Source of the DNA: Streptomyces djakartensis
GTDB lineage: Bacteria; Actinomycetota; Actinomycetes; Streptomycetales; Streptomycetaceae
DNA length: 64,000 nucleotides
Assembly: GCF_014651075.1 (NCBI RefSeq)
Contig: NZ_BMWE01000005.1
Location: forward strand, 1 to 64,000
Direction of reading: 5' to 3'
The notes under the pieces were generated by a model. The model ran no database searches, was not told the origin of the DNA, and saw only the letters and a program-made list of their open reading frames with translations. Shown piece after piece: positions 1 through 7,575 of the stretch (positions are counted from its first letter, which is position 1; the number at the start of each line of letters is the position of its first letter). The translations under genes and the position numbers were made by a program.

Positions 1-164
1 ACATCGGCTACACCGCCGCCACCGAGATCGCCAAGGAAGCCCTCGCCACCGGCCGCGGCGTGGCCGAACTCGTCCTGGACAAGGGCCTGCTGCCCGCCGA
101 CCGGCTCGCGGACCTGCTCCGCCCCGAAATTCTGGCCGGCAGCGGCCCGGCCCCGGTGGCCTGA
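1..164 (+). CDS. aspA: aspartate ammonia-lyase, C-terminal end (partial)
   Basis: Only the last 53 residues are present, read from base 3 to a TGA at 162-164. They begin IGYTAATEIAKEAL and continue through GLLPADRLADLLRPE, the usual C-terminal helix of the aspartase/fumarase class II family, in which the N-terminally adjacent loop carries the catalytic serine. Aspartase splits L-aspartate into fumarate and ammonia in the cytosol. The wording of the tail favours aspartase over fumarase C, but the active-site part lies outside the window, so the distinction is an inference. A small hairpin follows directly on the stop codon. Confidence 0.8.
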   Translation, partial: IGYTAATEIAKEALATGRGVAELVLDKGLLPADRLADLLRPEILAGSGPAPVA

Positions 165-175
165 CGCACCGTCAG
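161..175 (+). terminator. short hairpin on the aspA stop codon
   Basis: CTGACG (161-166), loop CAC, CGTCAG (170-175): a 6-base-pair stem that includes the TGA stop. There is no T-run, as is usual for Streptomyces terminators. It is short, so it may be only a weak terminator. Confidence 0.35.
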
Positions 176-218
176 CCCACATCGCAGAACGCGGGTCTCA
201 TCATTCGGTCGGAATGCG

Positions 219-224
219 TACGGT
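219..224 (+). promoter_or_regulatory. -10 element of a leaderless methyltransferase gene
   Basis: TACGGT lies six bases before the ATG at 231. A TAnnnT box at this distance places transcription start at or next to the A of the start codon, the arrangement of leaderless Streptomyces mRNAs. No convincing -35 is visible. This is the main reason for choosing ATG 231 over the in-frame ATGs at 252 and 264. Confidence 0.45.
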
Positions 225-230
225 GATCCC

Positions 231-1085
231 ATGCCGACCCGAACGGAAGGGATGGGATCCGCCATGCCGGGACCACGGGAGACCGCCGTCTACACGCACG
301 GGCACCACGAGTCGGTGCTGCGCTCGCACACCTGGCGCACCGCCGCGAACTCCGCCGCGTACCTGCTGCCCCGGCTCCGGCCCGGCATGAGGATCCTGGA
401 CGTCGGGTGCGGGCCGGGGACCATCACCGCCGACCTGGCGGAACTCGTGCCCGGCGGGCACGTCACCGGCGTCGACCGGGCGCCGGGGATCCTGGAGCAG
501 GCGCGCGCCACGGCCGCCGGACGCGGGCTGGACAACGTCGGCTTCGCGGTCGCCGACGTGCACGCCCTGGACCACCCGGACGGCACCTTCGACGTCGTGC
601 ACGCCCACCAGGTGCTCCAGCACGTGGGCGACCCCGTGCGGGCACTGCGCGAGATGAGGCGCGTGGCGGCACCCGGCGGTCTCGTCGCCGTACGCGACTC
701 GGACTACGCGGCCATGACGTGGTTCCCGGCGTCCGAGGGACTCGACGCGTGGCTGGACCTGTACCGCCGGGTCGCCCGCGCAGGCGGCGGTGAACCGGAC
801 GCCGGACGCCGGCTGAAGGCCTGGGCGCTGCGCGCCGGGTTCACCGACGTCACGGCGAGTTCCGGCACATGGACCTTCGCGACTCCTCAGGAGCGGGCCT
901 GGTGGAGCGGGCTGTGGGCCGACCGGACACTGACGTCGGCGTACGCCGACCGGGCCCGCCAGGGCGGGCATGCCGACACCGCGGAACTGGAGGCCGTGGC
1001 CCGGGCCTGGCGCGAGTGGGGCCGACGGGAGGACGGCTGGTTCTGTGTACTGCACGGAGAAATTCTCTGCCGAAAGGAAGCCTGA
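231..1085 (+). CDS. class I SAM-dependent methyltransferase
   Basis: A 284-residue cytosolic methyltransferase of the Methyltransf_11/UbiE-like fold. Motif I, the S-adenosylmethionine-binding glycine loop ILDVGCGPG, is near residues 55-63. An acidic residue (GVD) follows at the end of strand 2, and HAHQVLQHVGDP is the usual motif IV/post region. The C-terminal part has a tryptophan-rich segment (TWTF, AWWSGLWAD) typical of actinobacterial members of unknown substrate. Start: ATG 231 if the mRNA is leaderless (TACGGT box at 219). ATG 264 is an alternative because GGAAGGGATGGG precedes it. The substrate cannot be deduced; neighbours give no pathway clue. Base composition becomes less G+C-rich in the last 30 bases and in the following small gene. 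Confidence 0.8.
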   Translation: MPTRTEGMGSAMPGPRETAVYTHGHHESVLRSHTWRTAANSAAYLLPRLRPGMRILDVGCGPGTITADLAELVPGGHVTGVDRAPGILEQARATAAGRGLDNVGFAVADVHALDHPDGTFDVVHAHQVLQHVGDPVRALREMRRVAAPGGLVAVRDSDYAAMTWFPASEGLDAWLDLYRRVARAGGGEPDAGRRLKAWALRAGFTDVTASSGTWTFATPQERAWWSGLWADRTLTSAYADRARQGGHADTAELEAVARAWREWGRREDGWFCVLHGEILCRKEA

Positions 1086-1127
1086 ATCTCGTTTTCCGGG
1101 AAACCAGTAGAGCAGGAGGTTCGAATC

Positions 1128-1298
1128 ATGGTTCCCATTCTGCTGGTGCTGCTTCTGGCTTTGATTCTTTTCGGTGCCGGATTTGCAGTAAAGGTACTCT
1201 GGTACGTCGCGTTGGCGGTTCTCGTTCTGTGGCTGCTGGGATTTGTCGTGCGGGGCACGTCGGCATCCGGGGGCAGGGGCCGCTGGTACAGGTGGTGA
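1128..1298 (+). CDS. small hydrophobic membrane protein (56 aa)
   Basis: ATG 1128 is preceded by a textbook ribosome binding site, AGGAGGT, at 1114-1120. The 56-residue product starts MVPILLVLLLALILFG and is almost wholly hydrophobic for its first 45 residues, enough for two short membrane segments (about 2-20 and 23-42). It ends in a small basic tail, GRGRWYRW. Similar short hydrophobic proteins with an RWYRW-type end are, as far as I recall, common in Streptomyces and have no assigned function. It ends 20 bases before the end of the convergent gas-vesicle operon. Codon use is more A/T-rich than in its neighbours. Confidence 0.7.
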   Translation: MVPILLVLLLALILFGAGFAVKVLWYVALAVLVLWLLGFVVRGTSASGGRGRWYRW

Positions 1299-1318
1299 AC
1301 GGGCCCCGGGATCGGGGG

Positions 1319-1636
1319 TCAGCTCCCGTCCCGGGGAAGCAGCGGTCCGAGCGGCCCGAGGTCCAGATTGAGGTCCTCGGGCCGCAGTCCGTAGCGCTCG
1401 CGCAGTTCCGTCATCCGCTCCTCGAGCAGCATCAGAGTGAGCCCTATCCGCTCCTCCTGCTCCTCGCTCAGGTCTCCCACGTCGAACCGGCGCAGCGCCT
1501 GGCGCTCCATGAGCTGACGCAGCAGCTCCACCACCGTCAGCACGAGTTTGACCAGGTCACGCTCGACGGTGTCGGGGTCCAGGTCCATTTTGTTGCGGCG
1601 CGGCCGGGGGTCTTGCCGGGGGCTGTCGGACGTCAC
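1319..1636 (-). CDS. gvpK: gas vesicle protein GvpK
   Basis: 105 residues matching the GvpK family: NKMDLDPDTVERDLVKLVLTVVELLRQLMERQALRRFD followed by LSEEQEERIGLTLMLLEERMTELRERYGL. The protein is mostly helical and amphipathic. GvpK is needed for gas vesicle assembly in haloarchaea, but its mechanism is not settled. It is the last gene of the ten-gene operon. Its GTG start overlaps the stop of gvpS by four bases (GTGA, 1633-1636), so it is probably translationally coupled. A weak inverted repeat (CCCCG/CGGGG, about 1306-1319) lies in the 20-base gap to the convergent small gene. Confidence 0.93.
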   Translation of the reverse strand: MTSDSPRQDPRPRRNKMDLDPDTVERDLVKLVLTVVELLRQLMERQALRRFDVGDLSEEQEERIGLTLMLLEERMTELRERYGLRPEDLNLDLGPLGPLLPRDGS

Positions 1637-1821
1637 GGCAACTCCTCGAACGGGGACGGCACCTGGGCGTTCACCGAGCTGATGAGCGCGTTGAGGTCGA
1701 TACGGACGAGGTCGACGTCGGCGATGCGCAAGGTGATGTCACCCGTGATCACCACACCGCCGGCGAGCAACCGGTCGAGCAGGTCCACGAGGGCGACCTC
1801 ACGGCCTTCCACTACGGTCAC
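1633..1821 (-). CDS. gvpS: gas vesicle structural protein GvpS (GvpA/J family)
   Basis: 62 residues covering just the GvpA-fold core: VALVDLLDRLLAGGVVITGDITLRIADVDLVRIDLNALISSV. That is helix, beta hairpin, helix, as in the main ribbed-wall protein. It lacks the C-terminal extensions of GvpA and GvpJ here. The actinobacterial paralogue at this position is called GvpS and is presumed to be a minor wall or tip protein. Overlaps gvpL upstream by GTGA (1818-1821) and gvpK downstream by GTGA. Confidence 0.9.
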   Translation of the reverse strand: MTVVEGREVALVDLLDRLLAGGVVITGDITLRIADVDLVRIDLNALISSVNAQVPSPFEELP

Positions 1822-2594
1822 TGCTTCTCCCCGCCGGTCAGCTGTTCCTCGCCGGCGAACGAGTACGCCGCCCAGGGGCCGGTGAGCACCACGCGCATTC
1901 CTGTGCTTTCACCCTTGGCACGGTCCACCATTTCCACGAATTCCTCGGAATGCGCACGCGGCACAAGATATGCGGCATTCAGAATGTTCCGGCCGCTCGC
2001 TTTGGAAAGCGCGGGATTCTGCGGCGGATGCAGCCGAGAGTCCTCTGCGAAAGCGGAAAGCTTTTCGTGCAGCGTGACCGAGAAGGTCTCGGCCTTCTGC
2101 CACATCTCCTCGTGCGATCTGGTCTGGGCGCGCCGCTGGCGCAGGTAGTCCCGGCCCGACGCGGCCTTCGGCGCGGGCTGGGCGGTCTCCTGCGGTTCGG
2201 ACTCGGCGTACACCTTGACGCCCCACTCGACCCGGCCCTCCAGCCGGTCGAGGGTGCGCCGGAAGTCCTCTTCGCGGGCCTCCAGCATCGTCCGCACGCC
2301 GCTGTCGTCCCGGAAGACGGTGCCGAGCCTCAGGGGCAGCGGCGTCGTGACGGTCGTCAGCGCGTCGATCACGCCCTGGTGGGCCCGGGCGGTCTCGGTG
2401 AGCCAGTCCAGGTCCTCCAGATGGGCCCGGAGCGGCTCCTCCGCGAAGTCCCGCTCCGGCACATGGCTGACGACGGCGACGAGGCCGTGGTGGGTGAGCC
2501 CTCTGGGCGGGTCACCCGCCACCCCCGTCAGCTGGGACTGGAGCGGAGTGCCGAAGGGGCGGCAGACGGCATAGACGTACCGCAGTCCGGTCAC
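1818..2594 (-). CDS. gvpL: gas vesicle protein GvpL (GvpF/L family)
   Basis: 258 residues of the GvpL/GvpF family, two-domain accessory proteins that bind GvpA and help nucleate the vesicle. It opens with RYVYAVCRP, has the conserved PLRLGTVFRD segment near residue 85 and the WGVKVYAE strand near 125, and ends GPWAAYSF, a family hallmark. It is the second GvpF/L member of the operon; the first is at 4929-5702. Start GTG overlaps the gvpJ stop (2591-2594). Odd: about 1890-2085, coding for its C-terminal half, is visibly poorer in G+C and uses A/T-ending codons unlike the flanking operon. Confidence 0.9.
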   Translation of the reverse strand: MTGLRYVYAVCRPFGTPLQSQLTGVAGDPPRGLTHHGLVAVVSHVPERDFAEEPLRAHLEDLDWLTETARAHQGVIDALTTVTTPLPLRLGTVFRDDSGVRTMLEAREEDFRRTLDRLEGRVEWGVKVYAESEPQETAQPAPKAASGRDYLRQRRAQTRSHEEMWQKAETFSVTLHEKLSAFAEDSRLHPPQNPALSKASGRNILNAAYLVPRAHSEEFVEMVDRAKGESTGMRVVLTGPWAAYSFAGEEQLTGGEKQ

Positions 2595-2929
2595 GGTGCC
2601 TCCTTCTGCTCCGCCCGGCCGGGCTCCAGTTCCTCCAGCCGGGCCAGCCTCTCGCGCAACTCGGCGTTCTCACGGGCCAGTTCGTCCCGCCTGGCCCGCG
2701 AGCTCAGGTTCGGGTCGCTTTCCCACCAGTCGATTCCCATCTCCTTCGCCTTGTCCACCGAGGCGACGATCAAACGCAGCTTGATGGTGAGGAGTTCGAT
2801 GTCGAGCAGGTTGATGCGGATGTCGCCCGCGATCACGATGCCCTTGTCCAGGACCCGTTCCAGGATGTCGGCGAGGTTGGCGCCGCTCTGCTGGCCGTAG
2901 GGCTCGGGCATCCTGCTGGGCGTTGTCAT
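2591..2929 (-). CDS. gvpJ: gas vesicle protein GvpJ
   Basis: 112 residues. The GvpA-like core spans about residues 18-62 (NLADILERVLDKGIVIAGD, then RINLLDIELLTIKLRLIVASVDKAKEMG), followed by WW and a charged, probably coiled-coil tail (RDELARENAELRERLARLEELEPG). GvpJ proteins are GvpA paralogues thought to cap or nucleate the vesicle. The ATG overlaps the gvpZ stop by four bases (2926-2929), and its own stop overlaps the gvpL GTG. Confidence 0.92.
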   Translation of the reverse strand: MTTPSRMPEPYGQQSGANLADILERVLDKGIVIAGDIRINLLDIELLTIKLRLIVASVDKAKEMGIDWWESDPNLSSRARRDELARENAELRERLARLEELEPGRAEQKEAP

Positions 2930-4050
2930 CGACGGCTCCCGCCCTCGGCGTACTCGTCCTCGTACTCCTCGTCCTCGTACTCCGCTTCCGGCTCGTCCTC
3001 GGACTCTTCCTCGGGCTCCTCGTCGTACTCGCCCTCAGGCTCGTCCTCGGATTCCTCCTCGTCCTCGTACTCGCCCTCGGGTTCCTCCTCGTCCTCCTCT
3101 TCCGGCTCCTCGTCCTCTTCGTCGTACTCGTCCTCCGGCTCCTCGCCCTCGGGGCGCTCCTCCTCGGACTCCTCCTCGGCGAGTGCGTCCTCATGGCTGC
3201 GCACGACCTCGCCGTCGCGGATCTCGCCGCGCCAGGCCTCCTCCACCTCGCCCTTGATCGTGATGAAGCGGACGAAGTTCTTCAGGTCGAGCCGGGCGCG
3301 CCTGCCCTGGGCGCGCCAGATGTTGCCGGTCTTCTCGAAGAAGCCGGAGGGGTAGTACTCGATGACCAACAGGACACGGGTCAGGTTGTCGGTGAGCCGG
3401 TGGAAGGAGACGACGCCCCGCGTGGTGCCCTTGGCCCCCTCGGACTTCCAGGCGATGCGGTCGTCGGGGATCTGCTCGGTCGTGGTCGCCTTCCAGCTGC
3501 GGTTGGACCACCAGACCTTCAGCTGCCAGTCCGAGGTGACGTCGTCGGCTTTGCTCGCGGCCTTGACGCCCTTCGCGAAGGTGCTGAAGTCCTGGTACTG
3601 CGTCCACTGGTCGTACGCGGTGCGCAGAGGTACGCCGACATCGATGTGCTCGATGATGACGGTGGGCTTGTTCCCGGAACGGCCCTTGCCCTTCCCCTTG
3701 CCGCCGCCCCCCAGGTTCTTCAGGGCCCCCGTCACCTTGTCCTTGACGCGAGAGCCACCGGTCTCCAGGGCGGCACGCACCGGTCCCTTGCCCTCGGCGA
3801 GCTTACGGCCGCCGTCGAGGGCGAGCTTCGCGAAGCCGGGGCTTTTGCCCTCGGCGATGTCGTTCAGTTTGCCGGTGGTCTCGCCGAGCTTGCGGCCCAC
3901 ACCGGTCAGCATGCGCGTGGCCTGAGCGGCGAGATACTCCTGCAGCTCTGCCTTGAGCCGGTCGGCGGCCTCGCTGTGGGCCACGTCGGCAAGCGGGTTC
4001 TTCGTCGCTCCGTTCGCGGCGGACTTCGCCGATCCGAGGGCGTCGCTCAT
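2926..4050 (-). CDS. gvpZ: GvpZ-type SRPBCC protein with long acidic tail
   Basis: 374 residues in three parts. Residues 1-125 are alanine/lysine/glycine-rich, with helices and a basic GGGGKGKGKGRSG linker. Residues about 127-275 form an SRPBCC/START-like domain (polyketide-cyclase family; PTVIIEHIDVGVPLRTAYDQW through IEYYPSGFFEK) with a hydrophobic cavity. Residues about 288-370 are a low-complexity glutamate/aspartate tail. The position between gvpY and gvpJ matches the gene called gvpZ in actinobacterial clusters; its role is unknown. The acidic tail may interact with the lysine-rich tail of the neighbouring GvpY. Overlaps gvpY (ATGA, 4047-4050) and gvpJ. The repeat-like GAG/GAC coding of the tail could be prone to slippage. 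Confidence 0.82.
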   Translation of the reverse strand: MSDALGSAKSAANGATKNPLADVAHSEAADRLKAELQEYLAAQATRMLTGVGRKLGETTGKLNDIAEGKSPGFAKLALDGGRKLAEGKGPVRAALETGGSRVKDKVTGALKNLGGGGKGKGKGRSGNKPTVIIEHIDVGVPLRTAYDQWTQYQDFSTFAKGVKAASKADDVTSDWQLKVWWSNRSWKATTTEQIPDDRIAWKSEGAKGTTRGVVSFHRLTDNLTRVLLVIEYYPSGFFEKTGNIWRAQGRRARLDLKNFVRFITIKGEVEEAWRGEIRDGEVVRSHEDALAEEESEEERPEGEEPEDEYDEEDEEPEEEDEEEPEGEYEDEEESEDEPEGEYDEEPEEESEDEPEAEYEDEEYEDEYAEGGSRR

Positions 4051-4661
4051 CCCTCACCGCCTCCCTTCGACAGCCGGGACCGGGCGCTGCCGCCCCGCCT
4101 GCCGGCGGTCGCTTTCTTCGCCGCCGTGGTCTTCTTCGCCGCCGCCTTCTTGGCCGGGGCCTTCTTCCCGGCAGGAGCCTTCTTGGCGGCCTTCTTCGCG
4201 GGGGCCTTCTTGGCGGAGGTCTTCTCCGCCGCGGGCTCCTGCTCGCGGTCGCCCGTCTCCTCGTCCGTCTCCGGACCCGAGTCCTCGGGCGCCTCGTCCT
4301 CGTCTTCCTCGTCGTACTCGGCGTCGCCGCGCCCACCGGGCACAGCACCGGTGAGCTGGTCGCGCATCTGGGCCGTGCGGCCGTGCAGCCGGTCGGCGAT
4401 CGAGTCGAGCTGCCGCTCGACCATGGCGCCGGAGGCCGCCTTGCCCACGCCGCGCAGGTCCTCGCGCAACTGGTCCCCGATCTCCTTGAACTGCGGGTTG
4501 TTCCGCAGCTGCTGCTGAACCAGCTCCGCGACCATGCGCGGACTCAGGTTCAGCTTCTTGCCGGCCACCAGCCCGCCGACGGCCATCGCCATCTTCAGCT
4601 TCTTGGTACGCCCCAGGAGGTATCCGGCCCCCACTGCGAGGCCCAGTCCCGTTCGGTTCAT
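4047..4661 (-). CDS. gvpY: GvpY-type protein with histone-like lysine tail
   Basis: 204 residues. The first 110 form a helical domain: NRTGLGLAVGAGYLLGRTKKLKMAMAVGG could be a membrane- or wall-associated hydrophobic segment, then NLSPRMVAELVQQQLRNNP. Residues about 112-145 are acidic (EYDEEDEDEAPEDSGPE). Residues about 147-195 are an AKKAPAKK-type repeat like histone H1 tails. The position between gvpG and gvpZ fits the actinobacterial gvpY. Such tails have led to DNA-binding annotations elsewhere, but I see no DNA-binding domain. Overlaps gvpG and gvpZ by four bases each. Confidence 0.8.
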   Translation of the reverse strand: MNRTGLGLAVGAGYLLGRTKKLKMAMAVGGLVAGKKLNLSPRMVAELVQQQLRNNPQFKEIGDQLREDLRGVGKAASGAMVERQLDSIADRLHGRTAQMRDQLTGAVPGGRGDAEYDEEDEDEAPEDSGPETDEETGDREQEPAAEKTSAKKAPAKKAAKKAPAGKKAPAKKAAAKKTTAAKKATAGRRGGSARSRLSKGGGEG

Positions 4662-4924
4662 TGTGTCGTCCCTTGTTGGCCTGTTCCCGCGCTCGTGCGC
4701 GTAGCGGTCTCCAGCCGGTCGAGGAGTTCGTCCTCAAGGCGGTCGAACTCCTCCTCCGTGATCTCCCCGGCCTCCAACTGCTCCTCAAGACGGGACAGTT
4801 CGGCCCGGACCGTAGCGGGGTCGTAGTAGATCCGCTCGGCCTCCTGGAGCACCTGATTGATGGCCCAGGCGCTGCCGCGCACCGGTGCGAACGGCAGCAG
4901 CAGCACCTCGGAGATCAGACCCAT
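4658..4924 (-). CDS. gvpG: gas vesicle protein GvpG
   Basis: 88 residues, a clear GvpG: MGLISEVLLLPFAPVRGSAW, then a helical, highly charged segment with LEEQLEAGEITEEEFDRLEDELLDRLE. The EITEEEF motif is a family signature. GvpG is a small accessory protein that interacts with GvpF/L during vesicle assembly. It lies 4 bases after gvpF, and its stop overlaps the gvpY start (ATGA). Confidence 0.92.
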   Translation of the reverse strand: MGLISEVLLLPFAPVRGSAWAINQVLQEAERIYYDPATVRAELSRLEEQLEAGEITEEEFDRLEDELLDRLETATRTSAGTGQQGTTQ

Positions 4925-4928
4925 GTCG

Positions 4929-5702
4929 TCACCCCGCTCCGGTCTCCGTGCCCCCGGCCGCGGTGCCCGCCGGCTCGGCCGGGCCGGGCTCGACGAAGCT
5001 GTACGGCGGCAGCGGGCCGTTGATCCGCACCTCCAGGTGCGGCATGTCCTTGCGGGCCTGCTCCACAGCGGCCAGGAAGGTCTCGGCCGACTCGCGGTCG
5101 ACGAGGAACGAGACGTTGGCCAGCCAGCCGGTGGACTCAGGCCCCACGCTCACGTCGTCGGCGGCCGGTTCCAGGGCGCGCTGCAGTGCGGCGGCGTCGT
5201 CGCCCTCCTTGGCCTTGACCGCGGCGGCGACCATCTCGCCGAGCCGGACCTTGTCGTCGTAAGTGCCGCCGCCCGCCTGACGGTTGGCCTCCGCGAGGCT
5301 GCGGATGTCCGGGCTCTCGGCCATCACCTGGTGCAGGACGGCCTCTTCCACGTGGTTGGCCTTGATGTTGTACTCGACCCGGCCGTCCAGGGCCCGCAGG
5401 CGCTCCTTGTAGTGCTCGGCACGCTCGGCGAGCACGCTGGTGATGGCGTTGTCGTCCGGGGCGACGCTGCCGAAACGCATGGGCAGCACACAGCCGGCCG
5501 CCCCCGCCTCGCTGAGCACGTTCTGGTGGGCGAGGAGGTCCCTGCGCTTGGGCCGCAGCCCCTCGGGCGCCTCGCTGACGACGGCCGCCAGGTCACCCTC
5601 ACGCAGGATGCGCACCGGGCGGGGCGGATCACCGACACCGCCCATGCCCTCGGGCAGGGCGGGGTGCGAACTCGCCGCGATCCCGTAGACGTAGGTGCTC
5701 AC
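4929..5702 (-). CDS. gvpF: gas vesicle protein GvpF (GvpF/L family)
   Basis: 257 residues. It has the family start TYVYGIAASSHPA, LREGDLAAVVSEAP, the conserved VLPMRFGSVAPDD near residue 75, EYNIKANHVEEAVLHQV, and the terminal GPLPPYSFVEP hallmark. GvpF binds GvpA and sits at the gas-facing surface in cyanobacteria. It follows gvpA directly with a GTGA overlap (5699-5702), consistent with co-translation of the wall protein and its chaperone. The last 20 residues are a Gly/Ala/Thr-rich tail. Confidence 0.92.
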   Translation of the reverse strand: MSTYVYGIAASSHPALPEGMGGVGDPPRPVRILREGDLAAVVSEAPEGLRPKRRDLLAHQNVLSEAGAAGCVLPMRFGSVAPDDNAITSVLAERAEHYKERLRALDGRVEYNIKANHVEEAVLHQVMAESPDIRSLAEANRQAGGGTYDDKVRLGEMVAAAVKAKEGDDAAALQRALEPAADDVSVGPESTGWLANVSFLVDRESAETFLAAVEQARKDMPHLEVRINGPLPPYSFVEPGPAEPAGTAAGGTETGAG

Positions 5703-6133
5703 TCCTGCTCCTCCTTCCGGCGGGACGACGTGCTCTTACGGGCGCGCGGGCGGGACTCGCCCTGACGCTCGGAGCCTTCGTCGCGGGCCTGCTTGAAGGC
5801 GTCGGAGATGGTCTCGGCGGCGCCGGACAGCGCACCCTTGGACTTGCCGCGCGCCCCGGACTCGGTCATCTCACCGACCAGGTCGGGCAGGCCCGGGTCC
5901 TTGCGCGGCCCGGCCTCGAGGTCGAGCCGGTTGCACGCCTCGGCGAAGCGCAGGTAGGTGTCGACGCTGGCGACGACCACACGTACGTCGATCTTGAGGA
6001 TCTCGATGCCGACCAGGGAGACCCGTACGAAGGCGTCAATCACGAGCCCCCTGTCCAGAACGAGTTCAAGCACGTCGTAGAGACCGCTGCTGCCGCCCCC
6101 GCCGCCGGTTTGCTGTGCCGGTACAACAGTCAT
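5699..6133 (-). CDS. gvpA: main gas vesicle wall protein GvpA
   Basis: 144 residues. The GvpA fold occupies about 18-68: SGLYDVLELVLDRGLVIDAF, VRVSLVGIEILKIDVRVVVASVDTYLRFAEA. This amphipathic helix-hairpin-helix polymerises into the ribs of the vesicle. The remaining 75 residues are a basic, low-complexity tail (ARGKSKGALSG, SRPRARKSTSSRRKEEQE). The classical protein of cyanobacteria and archaea is about 70-80 residues, so this is nearly double, as in other Streptomyces. Starts 46 bases after gvpO with GAGGAGG upstream. Confidence 0.94.
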   Translation of the reverse strand: MTVVPAQQTGGGGGSSGLYDVLELVLDRGLVIDAFVRVSLVGIEILKIDVRVVVASVDTYLRFAEACNRLDLEAGPRKDPGLPDLVGEMTESGARGKSKGALSGAAETISDAFKQARDEGSERQGESRPRARKSTSSRRKEEQE

Positions 6134-6179
6134 TCCGGCTGTTCCTCCTCGTGTGTGATGGTGATTCCGTCCGGGCGGC

Positions 6180-6551
6180 CTAGCGGCCGCCGGGCCTGCG
6201 CGCGTCGGACCGCCCGCGCTCGTAGCGACGGACGCGCCGGTAACCGGTGAGCTGCCCCTCGGAGTCGAGCTCCACCTGGTAGCTCGCCATCAGGCTCATC
6301 GTGTCGGGTACGCGCTCGAGTTCGAGGACCTCGACCTCCAGCGCCCACCCGTCCTCCGTCTTCTCGAAGGACGACACGGACTCGGCTTCCATGCCGGTGA
6401 GCTCCGCGAGCTGACCGCGCGCCTGGCGCAGCACCTCCATCGGGCTCGGCCGGTTGTCAGCCGCCTGACGGTCGGTCGATGTGCGCGATTTCTGTGACTC
6501 CTGTGCCTTCTGTGAATCTTGCGACTCTTGCGTGTTCTTTGTGTTCGACAT
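6180..6551 (-). CDS. gvpO: gas vesicle protein GvpO
   Basis: 123 residues from ATG 6551, chosen because GGGGGAGG ends five bases upstream; GTG 6557 is in frame but too close to that site. The first 35 residues are a disordered Gln/Ser/Lys-rich leader. The GvpO domain follows: PMEVLRQARGQLAELTGMEAESVSSFE, GWALEVEVLELERVPDTMSLMASYQVELD, GYRRVRRYERG. GvpO acts as an assembly or expression factor in haloarchaea. It is the first gene of the operon, so the promoter should lie in the 94 bases before it, downstream of ligD; no clear -10/-35 pair stands out there. Confidence 0.92.
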   Translation of the reverse strand: MSNTKNTQESQDSQKAQESQKSRTSTDRQAADNRPSPMEVLRQARGQLAELTGMEAESVSSFEKTEDGWALEVEVLELERVPDTMSLMASYQVELDSEGQLTGYRRVRRYERGRSDARRPGGR

Positions 6552-6645
6552 GGCCACCTCCCCCTCCGTGTGGCCGCAAGAGTGTTCGCCAAACCTCTAC
6601 GGGCGCATGCATCTGCCACCCACCGAGCCGGCGGCGGTGGCTGCC

Positions 6646-7575
6646 TCAGCCGCCCAGTGCCTTCAGCCGCCGCTGGGCAGGGCCCAGCGCCCGGCCGCGG
6701 TTCAGCAGGCCCGACCAGGGGTCGGTGCGGGCCTGCTCGACGGCGTCGGCGATGGTCCAGCGACGGGCGTGCAGCTCGGGGTCGTCCAGTTGCTCCCAGC
6801 CGACGGGGGTCGCCACCGGCGCGCCCGGGCGGGACCGGACGGTGAAGGGGGCGACGGCAGTCTGGGCGTAGGCGTTGCGCTGCACGTCCAGGTAGAGCCG
6901 CGCACCGCGGTCCTTCTTGCGGGCGGCGGTGGTGAGGCGGTCGGGGTGGGCTTCGGCGAGGGTGCCGGCGACGTCCTGGGCGAAGGCGCGTACCTCGTCG
7001 AAGTGGTGCCGGCCGTTCAGCGGCACGATCACGTGCAGGCCACGCGAGCCGGTGGTCATCAGCGCCGCGGGCAGCTCCAGCTCGTCCAGGAGCTCCTTCA
7101 GCAGCCGGGCGGCCTCACGGACGGCCTCGAAGTCGTCCCCCGTCGGGTCGAGGTCGAAGACCAGCCGGTCGGGGCGGTCGGCGTCATCGGCGCGGGACAG
7201 CCAGCGATGCAGGGTGATGCTCGCCTGGTCGGCCAGGTAGAGGAGGGTGGCGGTGTCGTCGCACACGGTGTGGCAGACGGTGCCGCCCTCCTTGGACAGC
7301 TCGACGCGGTTGATCCACTCCGGGTAGTGGTCCGGGGTGTTCTTCTGCATGAAGCGGGGGCCGTCGATGCCGTCCGGGTGCCGCTGAAGCATCAGCGGAC
7401 GGCCGCGCAGGTGCGGCAGCATGAAGGGCGCCACGGCCCGGTGGTACTCCACCAGGTCTCCCTTGGTGTACTCCTTGGCGTCCGGGCCGCCGGGGAAGAG
7501 CACCTTGTCCGGCCGGTGGACCTCCACGGTGCGGCGGCCCGCCCGCACCGTGCGCGTGCCGTCGGTGCCGCTCAC
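6646..7575 (-). CDS. LigD-type DNA polymerase/primase domain protein
   Basis: 309 residues from GTG 7575, which overlaps the transketolase stop as GTGA. It is a stand-alone polymerase (primase-like, AEP fold) domain of the bacterial non-homologous end-joining system. Visible motifs: KVLFPGG and YTKGDLVEYHRAVAP at the N-terminus, RHPDGIDGPRFMQKN, the metal-binding DLDP in RLVFDLDPTGD, TTGSRGLHVIVPL, and the final TDPWSGLLNRGRALGPAQRRLKAL. There is no ligase or 3'-phosphoesterase domain and no Ku gene nearby. Streptomyces commonly encode LigD as separate proteins. These polymerases fill gaps with a preference for ribonucleotides. Confidence 0.9.
   Translation of the reverse strand: MSGTDGTRTVRAGRRTVEVHRPDKVLFPGGPDAKEYTKGDLVEYHRAVAPFMLPHLRGRPLMLQRHPDGIDGPRFMQKNTPDHYPEWINRVELSKEGGTVCHTVCDDTATLLYLADQASITLHRWLSRADDADRPDRLVFDLDPTGDDFEAVREAARLLKELLDELELPAALMTTGSRGLHVIVPLNGRHHFDEVRAFAQDVAGTLAEAHPDRLTTAARKKDRGARLYLDVQRNAYAQTAVAPFTVRSRPGAPVATPVGWEQLDDPELHARRWTIADAVEQARTDPWSGLLNRGRALGPAQRRLKALGG

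Noticed and set aside
1117..1130. GGTTCGAATC, like a tRNA T-loop
   Set aside because: No acceptor, D or anticodon arms can be drawn around it; it is the ribosome binding site and spacer of the small membrane gene.
2935..3180. Acidic-tail coding region as a non-coding repeat
   Set aside because: It is in frame with the SRPBCC domain of GvpZ and simply encodes a Glu/Asp tail.
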